Assembly (NCBI GenBank): GCA_964492895.1
Contig: CAZBLR010000007.1
Location: 1-64,000 of the forward strand
Length of the DNA: 64,000 nt
Direction: 5' to 3'
Origin: DATLWN01 sp964492895
GTDB lineage: Bacteria > Pseudomonadota > Zetaproteobacteria > Mariprofundales > Mariprofundaceae
The notes beneath the pieces are model-generated. The model ran no database searches. It was not told the origin of the DNA and saw nothing but the letters and a program-made list of their open reading frames with translations. Within the stretch, counting starts at the first letter, position 1. Each line of letters begins with the position of its first letter. The translations under genes and the position numbers were made by a program. Below are positions 11,625 through 20,491 of this stretch, in pieces.

Positions 11625-12614
11625 ATGCCCGTCCGGATCTGGTGTGTTGCGCTGCTGCTGATGCTGACCTCGTGCCAGTCGGGACCGCCCATCTACAAGG
11701 AATCCCGGTTCATGATGGGCACCATCGTCACGTTCACCGTCATCGATGCCGACAAGGCCCAGGCGGCGGCCGCCGTCCACGCGGCCGCCGATGCCATGCA
11801 AAGGCTGGCCGATGCATTGACGATCTACGGCACGCACGCCAACAGCGTCAAGGATTTCAACGGATCCATCCCCGGCACGCCGACGCGGCTGGGCCCGGAC
11901 GCCGAGCGGGTCCTGGAGACATCGATGCTGGTGTTCAGACAAAGCCACGGCGCCTTCGATCCGGCGCTGGGGGCGCTGGATATCCTGTGGGGCTTCTCGA
12001 TCCAGCCGCCGCCGACCGCCCCGCCGAGCCCCCAGGCCGTCGACAAGGCCATGGCCAACGCCCACTGCCTTTCCCACACCACCACCGGCTGGGTGCGCAG
12101 CTCGGCGGCATGCCAGCTGGATTTCGGGGGGATCGCCAAGGGCTATGCCATCGACCAGGGCATCCGTATCCTGCAGGAACACGGCATTCGCAACGCCATC
12201 ATCAACGCCGGCGGCAACCTGCATGTCATCGGCAGCCATGGGGACCGGCCCTGGCACATCGGCATCAAGCACCCGAGACGTCCCGGCGGCATCCTGGGTG
12301 CGATCGACCTTAAGAGCGGAGAAAGCATTTCTACTTCAGGTGATTACGAGCATTTCTTCATGTATAAGGGTAAGCGATACCATCATATCCTGAACCCGGC
12401 GACCGGTTGGCCTGCCCGTGGCGTGCAGAGCGCCACCATCGTGGCGCCTTCCGGCATCCTGTCCGACGCCTGGAGCACGGCCCTGTTCGTGCTCGGGCCG
12501 GCCGGCCTGCCGCTGATCGCCAAGCTCGGCATGGAAGGCCTGGTCGTCGATGCCGACGGCCATCTGCATATGACGCCGGGCATGCGCAAGCGCTTCCAGC
12601 CTGCATCGCCCTGA
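11625..12614 (+). CDS. apbE: FAD:protein FMN transferase, lipoprotein
   Basis: 329 residues. ApbE transfers FMN from FAD onto Thr residues of flavoproteins such as RnfG, RnfD and NqrB/C in the periplasm. The start MPVRIWCVALLLMLTSCQSG is a lipoprotein signal with lipobox LTSC, so the enzyme is membrane anchored. Family motifs MMGTIVTFTV, DFGGIAKGYAID, NAGGNL and HILNPATGWPA are present. Other in-frame starts lie 66 and 114 bases upstream but would bury the signal sequence. The rnf genes at the right end of the window are plausible clients. Confidence 0.92.
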   Translation: MPVRIWCVALLLMLTSCQSGPPIYKESRFMMGTIVTFTVIDADKAQAAAAVHAAADAMQRLADALTIYGTHANSVKDFNGSIPGTPTRLGPDAERVLETSMLVFRQSHGAFDPALGALDILWGFSIQPPPTAPPSPQAVDKAMANAHCLSHTTTGWVRSSAACQLDFGGIAKGYAIDQGIRILQEHGIRNAIINAGGNLHVIGSHGDRPWHIGIKHPRRPGGILGAIDLKSGESISTSGDYEHFFMYKGKRYHHILNPATGWPARGVQSATIVAPSGILSDAWSTALFVLGPAGLPLIAKLGMEGLVVDADGHLHMTPGMRKRFQPASP

Positions 12615-12631
12615 GGATCATGAGCGGCGGC

Positions 12632-12660
12632 TTGCTACAGCGTAGCCTGCCTCCTATGCT
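12632..12660 (+). promoter_or_regulatory. Putative promoter for the pilT cluster
   Basis: TTGCTA (12632-12637), 17-base spacer, TATGCT (12655-12660), about 38 bases before the pilT ATG. It lies in the only gap between apbE and pilT. Confidence 0.5.
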
Positions 12661-12697
12661 CTGACACACATCGCCAATATCGCCTGGAGGGGAACCC

Positions 12698-13750
12698 ATG
12701 GATGTTTCGGAACTGCTCGCATTTACCGTCAAGAACAATGCCTCGGACCTGCACATCTCCTCCGGCGAGCCACCGCTGATCCGCATCCATGGCGACATGA
12801 CCCGCATCAAGATGCCGGCACTGCAGGCGCGCGAGGTCCAGGCCATGCTGTACGACATCATGAATGACACGCAGCGCAAGGTGTTCGAGGAGCACATGGA
12901 ACTCGACTTCTCGTTCTCCCTCGGCGACATCGCCCGATTCCGCGTCAACACCTTCGCGCAGAACCGGGGCATGAGCGCCGCCTTCCGTGTCATTCCCAAC
13001 GAGGTCTTCACCCTCGAGCAGCTGAAGAGCCCGGAAATCTTCAAGGACATCGCGATGACGCCGCGCGGCATCTGCCTGGTGACCGGCCCGACCGGTTCCG
13101 GTAAGTCCACGACCCTGGCGGCCATGGTCGACCATCGAAACCAGAATGAACGCGGCCATATCCTGACCATCGAGGATCCGATCGAGTTCGTGCACAAGTC
13201 CAAGGGAAGCCTGGTGTCGCAGCGCGAGCTCGGGCCGCACACCCACTCCTTCTCCAATGCCCTGCGCAGCGCCCTGCGCGAGGATCCGGACGTGATCCTG
13301 GTCGGCGAGTTGCGCGATCTTGAGACCATCCGTCTGGCCCTGACCGCGGCCGAGACCGGCCATATGGTGTTCGGCACCCTGCATACCTCATCGGCGCCCA
13401 AGACCATCGACCGTATCATCGACGTATTCCCGGCCGCCGAAAAGGACATGGTCCGTTCCATGCTGTCCGAATCGCTGCGCGCCGTGATCTCGCAGACCCT
13501 GATCAAGACGGCCGACGGGGCCGGGCGCGTGGCGGCACAGGAAATCATGCTGGGTACACCGGCCATCCGTAACCTGATCCGCGAGAACAAGGTACCGCAG
13601 ATGGTCTCGGTGATGCAGACCTCGATGCGGGAAGGCATGCAGACGCTGGACACGCATTTGCAGGAACTGGTCAAAGGCCGCAAAATCACCCAACAGGCGG
13701 CATTGGAGGTCGCCAACAACAAGAAGTTGTTCGGCGGCGGCGCCATTTAG
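12698..13750 (+). CDS. pilT: Type IV pilus retraction ATPase PilT
   Basis: 350 residues, the standard PilT length. The hexameric motor depolymerises type IV pili for twitching motility and DNA uptake. Walker A GPTGSGKST is at residues 130-138, the Asp-box region LTIEDPIEFVH near 158, Walker B PDVILVGELRD near 195 and the His box near 225. The PilT-specific C-terminal AIRNLIRE motif is present, which separates it from its two neighbours. SD GGAGG precedes the ATG. It is first of three paralogous ATPase genes. Confidence 0.95.
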   Translation: MDVSELLAFTVKNNASDLHISSGEPPLIRIHGDMTRIKMPALQAREVQAMLYDIMNDTQRKVFEEHMELDFSFSLGDIARFRVNTFAQNRGMSAAFRVIPNEVFTLEQLKSPEIFKDIAMTPRGICLVTGPTGSGKSTTLAAMVDHRNQNERGHILTIEDPIEFVHKSKGSLVSQRELGPHTHSFSNALRSALREDPDVILVGELRDLETIRLALTAAETGHMVFGTLHTSSAPKTIDRIIDVFPAAEKDMVRSMLSESLRAVISQTLIKTADGAGRVAAQEIMLGTPAIRNLIRENKVPQMVSVMQTSMREGMQTLDTHLQELVKGRKITQQAALEVANNKKLFGGGAI

Positions 13751-13789
13751 AGGCGCCACGGATAATTCTAGAGGTCCAAGGGGGGACAG

Positions 13790-14947
13790 ATGAGTGCGAA
13801 TGAGCCGGGGCAAAGGCTATCGATCAAGCAGCTGCTGATGGTGATGGTCAAGAAGGATGCATCTGACCTGTACATCACGGCTGGCATGCCGCCAGCCTAT
13901 CGCATCAACGGCGTGGTCCACCCGCTGAAGCAGGAGCCGCTGAACAACGTGCATTGCGAGCAGTTGGCCAACTCGGCCATGAGCGAGAAACAGCGCGCCG
14001 CCTTTGCGGCGACCTTGGAGATGAACCTGGCGCTCTCCTACCCCGACCTCGGCCGCTTCCGCGTCAACATCTTCCGCCAGCGCGGCAGCGTCGGCATGGT
14101 GATTCGCCAGATCAAGACCACGGTGCCGACGCTCGATGAGCTGGGCCTGCCGCCCATCTTCAAGGATATCTCGTTGAGCAAGCGCGGCCTCGTGATCATG
14201 GTCGGCGCCACCGGCAGCGGCAAGTCCACCTCGCTGGCGGCGATGATCGACCACCGCAACACCAACGAGGCGGGCCATATCATCAGCATCGAGGACCCCA
14301 TCGAATTCGTGCACCAGCACAAGAAATCCGTGATCACCCAGCGCGAGGTCGGTACCGACACGCTCGAGTACAAGGACGCCCTGAAGAACACGCTGCGCCA
14401 GGCGCCGGACGTGATCCTGATCGGTGAGATCCGCGACCGCGAGACCATGGAACACGCCATCACCTTCTCGGAGACGGGCCACCTGTGCATGGCCACCCTG
14501 CACGCGAACAATGCGAACCAGGCCCTGGACCGCATCATGAACTTCTTCCCCGAGGAGGTGCATCCGCAGGTCCGGCTCAACCTGGCACTGAACCTGCGTG
14601 CCATCCTGTCCCAGCGCCTGGTCAAGACCGTCGAGGATGCACGCACGCCGGCGATCGAGATCCTGATCAATACGCCGCGCATCTCGGACCTGATCTCGAA
14701 ATGGGAGATCAGCGAGATCAAGGAGGCCATGGCCAGCGGCAAGAATTACGGCATGCAGACCTTCGACCAGGCCCTGCTCGAACTGTGGAAGGAAGGGCGG
14801 ATCACCGAACAGGAGGCCCTGTCGCATGCCGACTCGGTCAACGACCTGCGCCTGAGGATCAAGATGTCCCGCCTGGAAGGCGGGGACCATACCTCCGATA
14901 TCGATGCCCTGAGCGGCGGCGGCGACCTGTCCGACCTGAAGATCTGA
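13790..14947 (+). CDS. pilU: Type IV pilus ATPase PilU
   Basis: 385 residues, matching PilU, a PilT paralogue that assists retraction in a PilT-dependent way. Walker A GATGSGKST is at 139-147, ISIEDPIEFVHQH near 176 and Walker B PDVILIGEIRD near 205. The AIRNLIRE motif of PilT is replaced by TPRISDLISKWEI, as in PilU. The C-terminal tail is rich in Gly, Ser and Asp. It lies 39 bases after pilT with a good AAGGGGGG ribosome binding site. Confidence 0.92.
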   Translation: MSANEPGQRLSIKQLLMVMVKKDASDLYITAGMPPAYRINGVVHPLKQEPLNNVHCEQLANSAMSEKQRAAFAATLEMNLALSYPDLGRFRVNIFRQRGSVGMVIRQIKTTVPTLDELGLPPIFKDISLSKRGLVIMVGATGSGKSTSLAAMIDHRNTNEAGHIISIEDPIEFVHQHKKSVITQREVGTDTLEYKDALKNTLRQAPDVILIGEIRDRETMEHAITFSETGHLCMATLHANNANQALDRIMNFFPEEVHPQVRLNLALNLRAILSQRLVKTVEDARTPAIEILINTPRISDLISKWEISEIKEAMASGKNYGMQTFDQALLELWKEGRITEQEALSHADSVNDLRLRIKMSRLEGGDHTSDIDALSGGGDLSDLKI

Positions 14948-14949
14948 CC

Positions 14950-16041
14950 ATGGCGGAATGGCATCTCATCGACGACCTGCTGCTGGCCTCGCACAAGTAC
15001 AAGGCCTCGGACCTGATCATCCGCACGGGTGACCGCATCCGCATGCGCATCAACGGTTCCATTGTCACCGTGTCGCCGGACAAGATGGCCGAACCGACCC
15101 GCGACCAGATGAAGGAGATGATCGCGCACGTGACGCGGGGCCTGCATTCGCACGTGTCCACAGAGGACCTGCACAGCCTCGACCTGCACTACTCCCTGGA
15201 GAACGTCGCGCATTTCCGCATCCACGTCCTCAGGACCAACAATAATTTCGGCCTGGTGGCCCGCATCATCCCCCAGGTCATTCCCGGCTTCGACGAGCTT
15301 CACCTGCCGCCGGTGGTGCGTGAAATCTCAGGCTACCGCAACGGCCTGGTGCTGATGGCCGGCGCCACGGGTTCCGGCAAGAGCACGACCATGGCCGCCA
15401 TGCTCAACCATGTCATCACGAATCGGCCCGTGCATGTGGTCACCCTCGAGGATCCGATCGAGTACCGCTACAGCTCGCAGCTCAAGGGTACCGTATGCCA
15501 GCGGGAACTCGGTCGTGACGTCTTGGACTACCCCCAGGGCCTGAACGATGCCCTGCGCGAATCCCCGGATATCATCGTGGCCGGCGAGGCGCGGGACAGG
15601 CAGGTGATCCAGCTTGCGCTGCAGGCTTCCGAAACAGGACACCTGGTGATGGCGACGGTGCACGCCACCACCGCCATCGGCACCATGCAGCGCATCATGT
15701 CCTCGTTCGCCCTGGACGAACAGCCCGCCATCCGCGAACGGCTGTCGGAGAACCTGCGTGCCATCGTCGTGCAGAAGCTGCTGCCGATGAAAAGCGGCAA
15801 GGGACGCATCGTGGCGCTGGAGATCATGATCCGCAATTCCGTGGTCAAGCACTTCATCCTGGATCCCGACCGCTGGCAGGAGATTCCCAAGGCCATGGAG
15901 GAAGGGAGCACGCTCTACGGCAGCCAGAGCTTCGATCAGCATCTGCAGCAGCTGGTGCTGGGCGACCAGGTCGAATATGAGGAAGCGCTGTCGCATGCGA
16001 CCTATCCCGAGGATTTCGTCATGCGCATGGGACGTGAATAG
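14950..16041 (+). CDS. Third PilT/PilU-family ATPase
   Basis: 363 residues, starting two bases after pilU. It has a full motor core: Walker A GATGSGKST at 138-146, VTLEDPIEYRY, Walker B PDIIVAGEARD and a late ASETGHLVMATVHATT segment. It differs from both neighbours: the N-terminal PAS-like domain begins MAEWHLIDDLLLASHKYKASDL, and the AIRNLIRE region reads NSVVKHFILDPDRW. Catalytic residues appear intact, so it should hydrolyse ATP. It is probably a second PilU-like accessory motor co-expressed with PilT and PilU; a separate role in pilus dynamics is possible. Confidence 0.85.
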   Translation: MAEWHLIDDLLLASHKYKASDLIIRTGDRIRMRINGSIVTVSPDKMAEPTRDQMKEMIAHVTRGLHSHVSTEDLHSLDLHYSLENVAHFRIHVLRTNNNFGLVARIIPQVIPGFDELHLPPVVREISGYRNGLVLMAGATGSGKSTTMAAMLNHVITNRPVHVVTLEDPIEYRYSSQLKGTVCQRELGRDVLDYPQGLNDALRESPDIIVAGEARDRQVIQLALQASETGHLVMATVHATTAIGTMQRIMSSFALDEQPAIRERLSENLRAIVVQKLLPMKSGKGRIVALEIMIRNSVVKHFILDPDRWQEIPKAMEEGSTLYGSQSFDQHLQQLVLGDQVEYEEALSHATYPEDFVMRMGRE

Positions 16042-16079
16042 CCTCTGCTGGCTGTTGCGTTGCCGCCGCTATAGCCCCG

Positions 16080-16715
16080 CTATAAGCCCCCGCTGAAACG
16101 CAGGCGACGGATCGCCTGCCGCACGGCCTCCGTATGCCGCCGCATCTCCTCGCGTCCGCCCGTACCGGTGGCCAGCGTCATCGGATCGCCGATACGTATC
16201 CTGGCCCTGCCGCGGCGCAGGAACGGACGCCATACGTGTCGGTGATCGAAGGGCCATACCCCGCTGATGCGGAACGGCACCACGAGGGCACCCGTTTCCT
16301 GCGCCAGAACGACCGTTCCCGGTAATATCCGCTGCAGGGGGATGGGGGGATTCGCCGCCCCTTCCGGAAACAGGCAAACGGCCTGCCCGCCCCGCACGGC
16401 CTTGATCACCGCCTGCAGGGCGTGGCGGTTGGCTCCGCCGGGATTGACCGGGATCGCCCCCACCATGTCGAAGAACCAGCGCAGGCCGGTCATGCCGCTG
16501 TAGTATTCGCGCGACATCAGAAAGCACAGGGGCCGGTCGACCGCCGCCTGGATCAGCAAGGGATCAACGCCGGCCAGATGATTGCCGACCAGGATCACCG
16601 GGCCGTCCGGGAGGCGGAAACGTTGCCTGCGTGGCAAGCGCTGCCAGAGACGGCAGTACAGACGGTTCAGGAAACGCAGGAAGCGGTTCGGCCCGCGCGT
16701 ATCGCCGCTCTTCAT
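16080..16715 (-). CDS. Lysophospholipid acyltransferase family protein (PlsC-like)
   Basis: 211 residues. The acyltransferase motif with catalytic NHLAGVD is near residue 45 and the FPEG motif, in CLFPEGAANPP, near 115, as in 1-acylglycerol-3-phosphate acyltransferases. The start at 16715 has AAGGAGAGG at ideal spacing. It follows pabB by 34 bases, at the end of the fatty acid gene run. It may acylate lysophosphatidate or another lysolipid; housekeeping PlsC is not proven. Confidence 0.8.
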   Translation of the reverse strand: MKSGDTRGPNRFLRFLNRLYCRLWQRLPRRQRFRLPDGPVILVGNHLAGVDPLLIQAAVDRPLCFLMSREYYSGMTGLRWFFDMVGAIPVNPGGANRHALQAVIKAVRGGQAVCLFPEGAANPPIPLQRILPGTVVLAQETGALVVPFRISGVWPFDHRHVWRPFLRRGRARIRIGDPMTLATGTGGREEMRRHTEAVRQAIRRLRFSGGL

Positions 16716-16749
16716 GTCCTCTCCTTGTCCGGCATGACCGATGCCGAGC

Positions 16750-18057
16750 CTACGGTGATCCCTGCCCGGGCGCCACGGCCGCTTGCCCGTCGGCGGGCGC
16801 GGGCCCATGCCGGAACGCGCGCAGCAGCCCTTCGGCCTTGTAGCCGGTTTCCCTGAGCTCGGCATCGGCCTCGGAATCGGCGACGATGCCGGCTCCGGCT
16901 GCCCATCCCAGTTCGCCACGATGCCACCAGAAGCTCCGGATCAGGATGTTCATGTCCGCACTGCCGTCCCATCCGACATGGCCGACGCCGCCGGTGTAGG
17001 CCCCGCGCGCCTGTGGCTCCAGCTCGTGGATGATCTCCATGCATCGCAGCTTCGGGCAACCGGTGATGGTGCCTCCCGGAAACATCGCCCGGAACACATC
17101 GACGACATCCAGGCCCGGGGCCAGCCGTCCCTGCACATTCGACACGATGTGCTGCACCGTGGCATAGCGCTCCAGCCCCATGCACTCGTCGACCACCACG
17201 CTGCCCGGCACGCATACCCGCCCCAGATCGTTGCGTTCCAGGTCGACGAGCATGATGTGCTCGGCCCGCTCCTTCTCGGACAGCATCAGCTCGCTGGCCA
17301 GCAAGGCATCCCCGTTCCCGTCGCCGCGCCTGCGCGTACCGGCGATGGGACGCGTGTCCACGCGGCCCTCCGGCGACAGGCGAAACAGGCGCTCGGGCGA
17401 GGCCGACACCACGTAGAAGGGTTCCGGTTCACCGATGCGTACGAAACAGGAAAAGGGAGCCGGATTGACCTGGCGCAGCCGGGCATACAGATCGGCCAGG
17501 GAATCTTCCGCCAACGCCCCTTGCCAGAAGCGCGCGATATTGGCCTGGAACACGTCGCCGGCACGGATATAGGCCTTGACCCGTTCGACGGCTTCCCGGT
17601 AATCCTGCGGCGATGTGGCGCGCACGTCGGCGATGGATGCGGCTGGGGTCCGTGTATCCGCCGCGACAGCCTTCTCGACCATCGCCTGCAGCGCATCCAG
17701 CTGCACCTCGCCGAGCACGGTGCTCATGTGCAGCTGGCCGGCCTCGCGATCGATGCAGATCGACCAGTCCGGGAAGTGCGTCCACATGACCGGCCCGCGC
17801 AGGGGCGTTTTGGCCCGGGGCAGGCGTTCGCTCAGCCCCCCCGCTTCGTAGGCGGCATAGAACAGACAGCGGATGCCGGGCAGCGGATGCCCTGCAAACC
17901 CTGCCGACAGGTCGTGCCGCCACGCAGCCAGGAAGGCCTCGCCATCCCCGATCGTGGCGAGCGTCCGCGAACGGCCCCGGGCGGAGGCAAGGAACTGGCG
18001 CCCGGCGCCGGAAGGATCCTCGAGGACGGCACAAACGCTGGCCGGAAACCGGCGCAA
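16750..18057 (-). CDS. pabB: Aminodeoxychorismate synthase component I
   Basis: About 435 residues from the first canonical start (TTG at 18057). The enzyme converts chorismate to 4-amino-4-deoxychorismate for folate. The chorismate-binding domain is intact: RPIAGTRRRG, LMLSEKERAEHIMLVDLERND, the FPGGTITGCPK motif and the C-terminal YTGGVGHVGWDG and GAGIVADS segments. The start is a problem: the 30 codons between the fabF TGA and this TTG also look like PabB N-terminus (IHLIPVQ...PDAHDLL), but contain no ATG, GTG or TTG. An ATT, CTG or ATC start just after the fabF stop may be used. The reading frame is the same as fabF. Confidence 0.88.
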   Translation of the reverse strand: MRRFPASVCAVLEDPSGAGRQFLASARGRSRTLATIGDGEAFLAAWRHDLSAGFAGHPLPGIRCLFYAAYEAGGLSERLPRAKTPLRGPVMWTHFPDWSICIDREAGQLHMSTVLGEVQLDALQAMVEKAVAADTRTPAASIADVRATSPQDYREAVERVKAYIRAGDVFQANIARFWQGALAEDSLADLYARLRQVNPAPFSCFVRIGEPEPFYVVSASPERLFRLSPEGRVDTRPIAGTRRRGDGNGDALLASELMLSEKERAEHIMLVDLERNDLGRVCVPGSVVVDECMGLERYATVQHIVSNVQGRLAPGLDVVDVFRAMFPGGTITGCPKLRCMEIIHELEPQARGAYTGGVGHVGWDGSADMNILIRSFWWHRGELGWAAGAGIVADSEADAELRETGYKAEGLLRAFRHGPAPADGQAAVAPGQGSP

Positions 18058-18147
18058 CAGGTCATGGGCATCGGGCGCAGCGGCAGGCCAGCCGAGGCTG
18101 CGCCCCTGGACATGCTGTACGGGAATCAGATGGATCGGCCCGAAGGC

Positions 18148-19392
18148 TCAGTCAAACTTCCGCATCACCAGCGAGGCGTTGGTGCCGCCAAAACCGAACG
18201 AGTTCGAGATGGCCACGCGGATATCCGCTTCGCGTGCCGTATGAGGCACGTAATCCAGATCGCATTCCGGGTCCGGATCGTCCAGGTTGATCGTCGGCGG
18301 CACCACCCCATGATGCACGGCCAGGGCTGTGAACGCGGCCTCGATACCGCCCGCCGCCCCGAGCAGGTGACCGGTCATCGATTTGGTCGAGGACACCATC
18401 AGGGAGCTGGCGTGATCGCCGAACACCGACTTGATGCCCTGGGTTTCCGCCACGTCGCCCGCCGGCGTCGACGTGCCGTGGGCATTGATGTAGTCCACCT
18501 GGTCCGGGGCGATCCCGGCCGACGCCAGAGCCGCCTTCATGCAGCGGGCTCCGCCCTCGCCGCCCGGGGCCGGTGCCGTCATATGATAGGCATCGCCGGA
18601 CATGCCGTAACCGACCACCTCGGCCAGGATCGTGGCGCCACGCGCCTTGGCGGTGTCGAGGGATTCCAGCATCAGCACGCCGGCACCCTCGCCCATCACG
18701 AAACCATCGCGACCGGCATCCCAGGGCCGGGAGGCCCGCTCCGGCTCGTCGTTGCGCGTCGACAGGGCGCGGGAGGCACAGAAGCCACCGATACCCAGCT
18801 CACAGATGCAGGATTCCGAGCCGCCGGCCAGCATCGCATCGGCGTCGCCACGCGCGATGACGGCGAAGGCATCGCCGATGGCGTGCGTGCCGGTGGCGCA
18901 GGCCGTCACCGTGGCCGAGTTCGGCCCCTTGGCACCGGTCAGCATCGACACCCAGCCGGAGATCATGTTGATGATCGTCTGGGGTATGAAGAACGGCGAG
19001 ATCTTGCGCACCCCGCCTTCCATATAGGATTGCATGGTCTTCTCGATCGACGGCAGGCCGCCGATGCCGGAGCCGATGATCACACCGACACGCTCCGCAT
19101 TGGCCTCGGTGATCTCCAGTCCGGACTGCTCGAGCGCCATGGCGGAGGCCGCGATGCCGTACTGGATGAACGTATCCATCTTTCGGGCATCCTTCTTGTT
19201 GACGTAGGGATCGACGTCAAAATCAGGCACCTCACCGGCAATGGTGCATGGCATGGCGGTGGCTTCGGCATCGAAGCGGGTGATACGGCGTATCCCCGAT
19301 CTGCCCGCCACCAGGTTCCGCCAGGTCGGCTCGGTGCCGGTGCCCAGCGGAGTCACCAGACCGATGCCGGTGACGACGACGCGGCGGTTCAT
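18148..19392 (-). CDS. fabF: Beta-ketoacyl-ACP synthase II
   Basis: 414 residues. FabF condenses malonyl-ACP with growing acyl-ACP. The Cys-His-His triad is visible in VTACATGTHAIGDAF near 163, NAHGTSTPAGD near 304 and KSMTGHLLGAAGG near 340. The N-terminus MNRRVVVTGIGLVTPLG is typical. It follows acpP by three bases. Its TGA stop is immediately followed, in the same frame, by the pabB coding sequence. Confidence 0.98.
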   Translation of the reverse strand: MNRRVVVTGIGLVTPLGTGTEPTWRNLVAGRSGIRRITRFDAEATAMPCTIAGEVPDFDVDPYVNKKDARKMDTFIQYGIAASAMALEQSGLEITEANAERVGVIIGSGIGGLPSIEKTMQSYMEGGVRKISPFFIPQTIINMISGWVSMLTGAKGPNSATVTACATGTHAIGDAFAVIARGDADAMLAGGSESCICELGIGGFCASRALSTRNDEPERASRPWDAGRDGFVMGEGAGVLMLESLDTAKARGATILAEVVGYGMSGDAYHMTAPAPGGEGGARCMKAALASAGIAPDQVDYINAHGTSTPAGDVAETQGIKSVFGDHASSLMVSSTKSMTGHLLGAAGGIEAAFTALAVHHGVVPPTINLDDPDPECDLDYVPHTAREADIRVAISNSFGFGGTNASLVMRKFD

Positions 19393-19395
19393 GAA

Positions 19396-19635
<240 letters not shown>

Positions 19636-19720
19636 GGGTAGTCCTCCCGAAACAAATTAGCGCGGCTTCTATCACAGGTCACAGGGCCGCACAAGCCTGA
19701 AACCTCACATTGCACCGATG

Positions 19721-19736
19721 CAGCCCTCTCGGGTTG
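19721..19736 (-). promoter_or_regulatory. Hairpin in the fabG-acpP gap
   Basis: On the minus strand CAACCC-GAGA-GGGCTG forms a six-pair stem (one G-U) with a GNRA-type loop, about 85 bases before acpP. There is no U-tract. It could be a partial terminator or an mRNA processing site separating acpP from the upstream genes. Confidence 0.3.
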
Positions 19737-19750
19737 TGACCGGCATCAAA

Positions 19751-20491
19751 CTACATATACATGCCGCCGTTCACATGCAGCACCTGACCGGTGATGTAAG
19801 CGGCCCGATCGCCGGCCAGGAACAGCACGGCGTCGGCGATATCGCGCGGCGTACCCAGGCGTCCCAGCGGAATCTGTTCGACCAGGCGCTTCTTCGCTTC
19901 ATCGCCGAGCTCGGCGGTCATGTCCGTGTCGATGAAACCGGGCGCCACCGCGTTGACGGTGATGCCGCGCGAACCGATTTCGCGCGCCAGCGAGCGGGTC
20001 AGGGCGTCGATGCCGCCCTTGCTGGCACAGTAATTGGCCTGGCCGGGATTGCCCATCGAGGCCACCACGGACGACAGGTTGATGATGCGGCCGAACCTCG
20101 CCTTCATCATCGGCTTCAGGGCGGCCTGGGCGGCGTAGAACACCGAGGACAGGTTGGTGTCGATGACCTGCTGCCAGTCCTCGCCCTTCATGCGCATGGT
20201 CAGCGTGTCGCGCGTGATGCCTGCATTGTTGACCAGCACGTCGAGACGACCGAAGTGTGCGGCGGTGTCCGTGACCAGGGCCTGCACCTGATCCTGTTGC
20301 GAGACGTCCACGGCCCGGGCCAGAACCTCCACGCCGTGGGCGGCGCTCAGGCGCTCGCCCGCAGCGCGCACCGTATCCTCTTTCGTACCGCAGATGGAAA
20401 GGCTGTAGCCGGCCTCGGCAAAGGCCTCGGCGATGGTATACCCGATGCCCCGGCTGGCGCCGGTGACCAGCGCCACTGGTGTATCGCTCAT
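19751..20491 (-). CDS. fabG: 3-oxoacyl-ACP reductase
   Basis: 246 residues, short-chain dehydrogenase. NADPH-binding TGASRGIG near residue 11, NNAGITRD near 88, and the Ser-Tyr-Lys site in LSSVVASMGNPGQANYCASK. It reduces 3-oxoacyl-ACP in chain elongation. The ATG overlaps the fabD stop by four bases, indicating translational coupling. Confidence 0.97.
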   Translation of the reverse strand: MSDTPVALVTGASRGIGYTIAEAFAEAGYSLSICGTKEDTVRAAGERLSAAHGVEVLARAVDVSQQDQVQALVTDTAAHFGRLDVLVNNAGITRDTLTMRMKGEDWQQVIDTNLSSVFYAAQAALKPMMKARFGRIINLSSVVASMGNPGQANYCASKGGIDALTRSLAREIGSRGITVNAVAPGFIDTDMTAELGDEAKKRLVEQIPLGRLGTPRDIADAVLFLAGDRAAYITGQVLHVNGGMYM

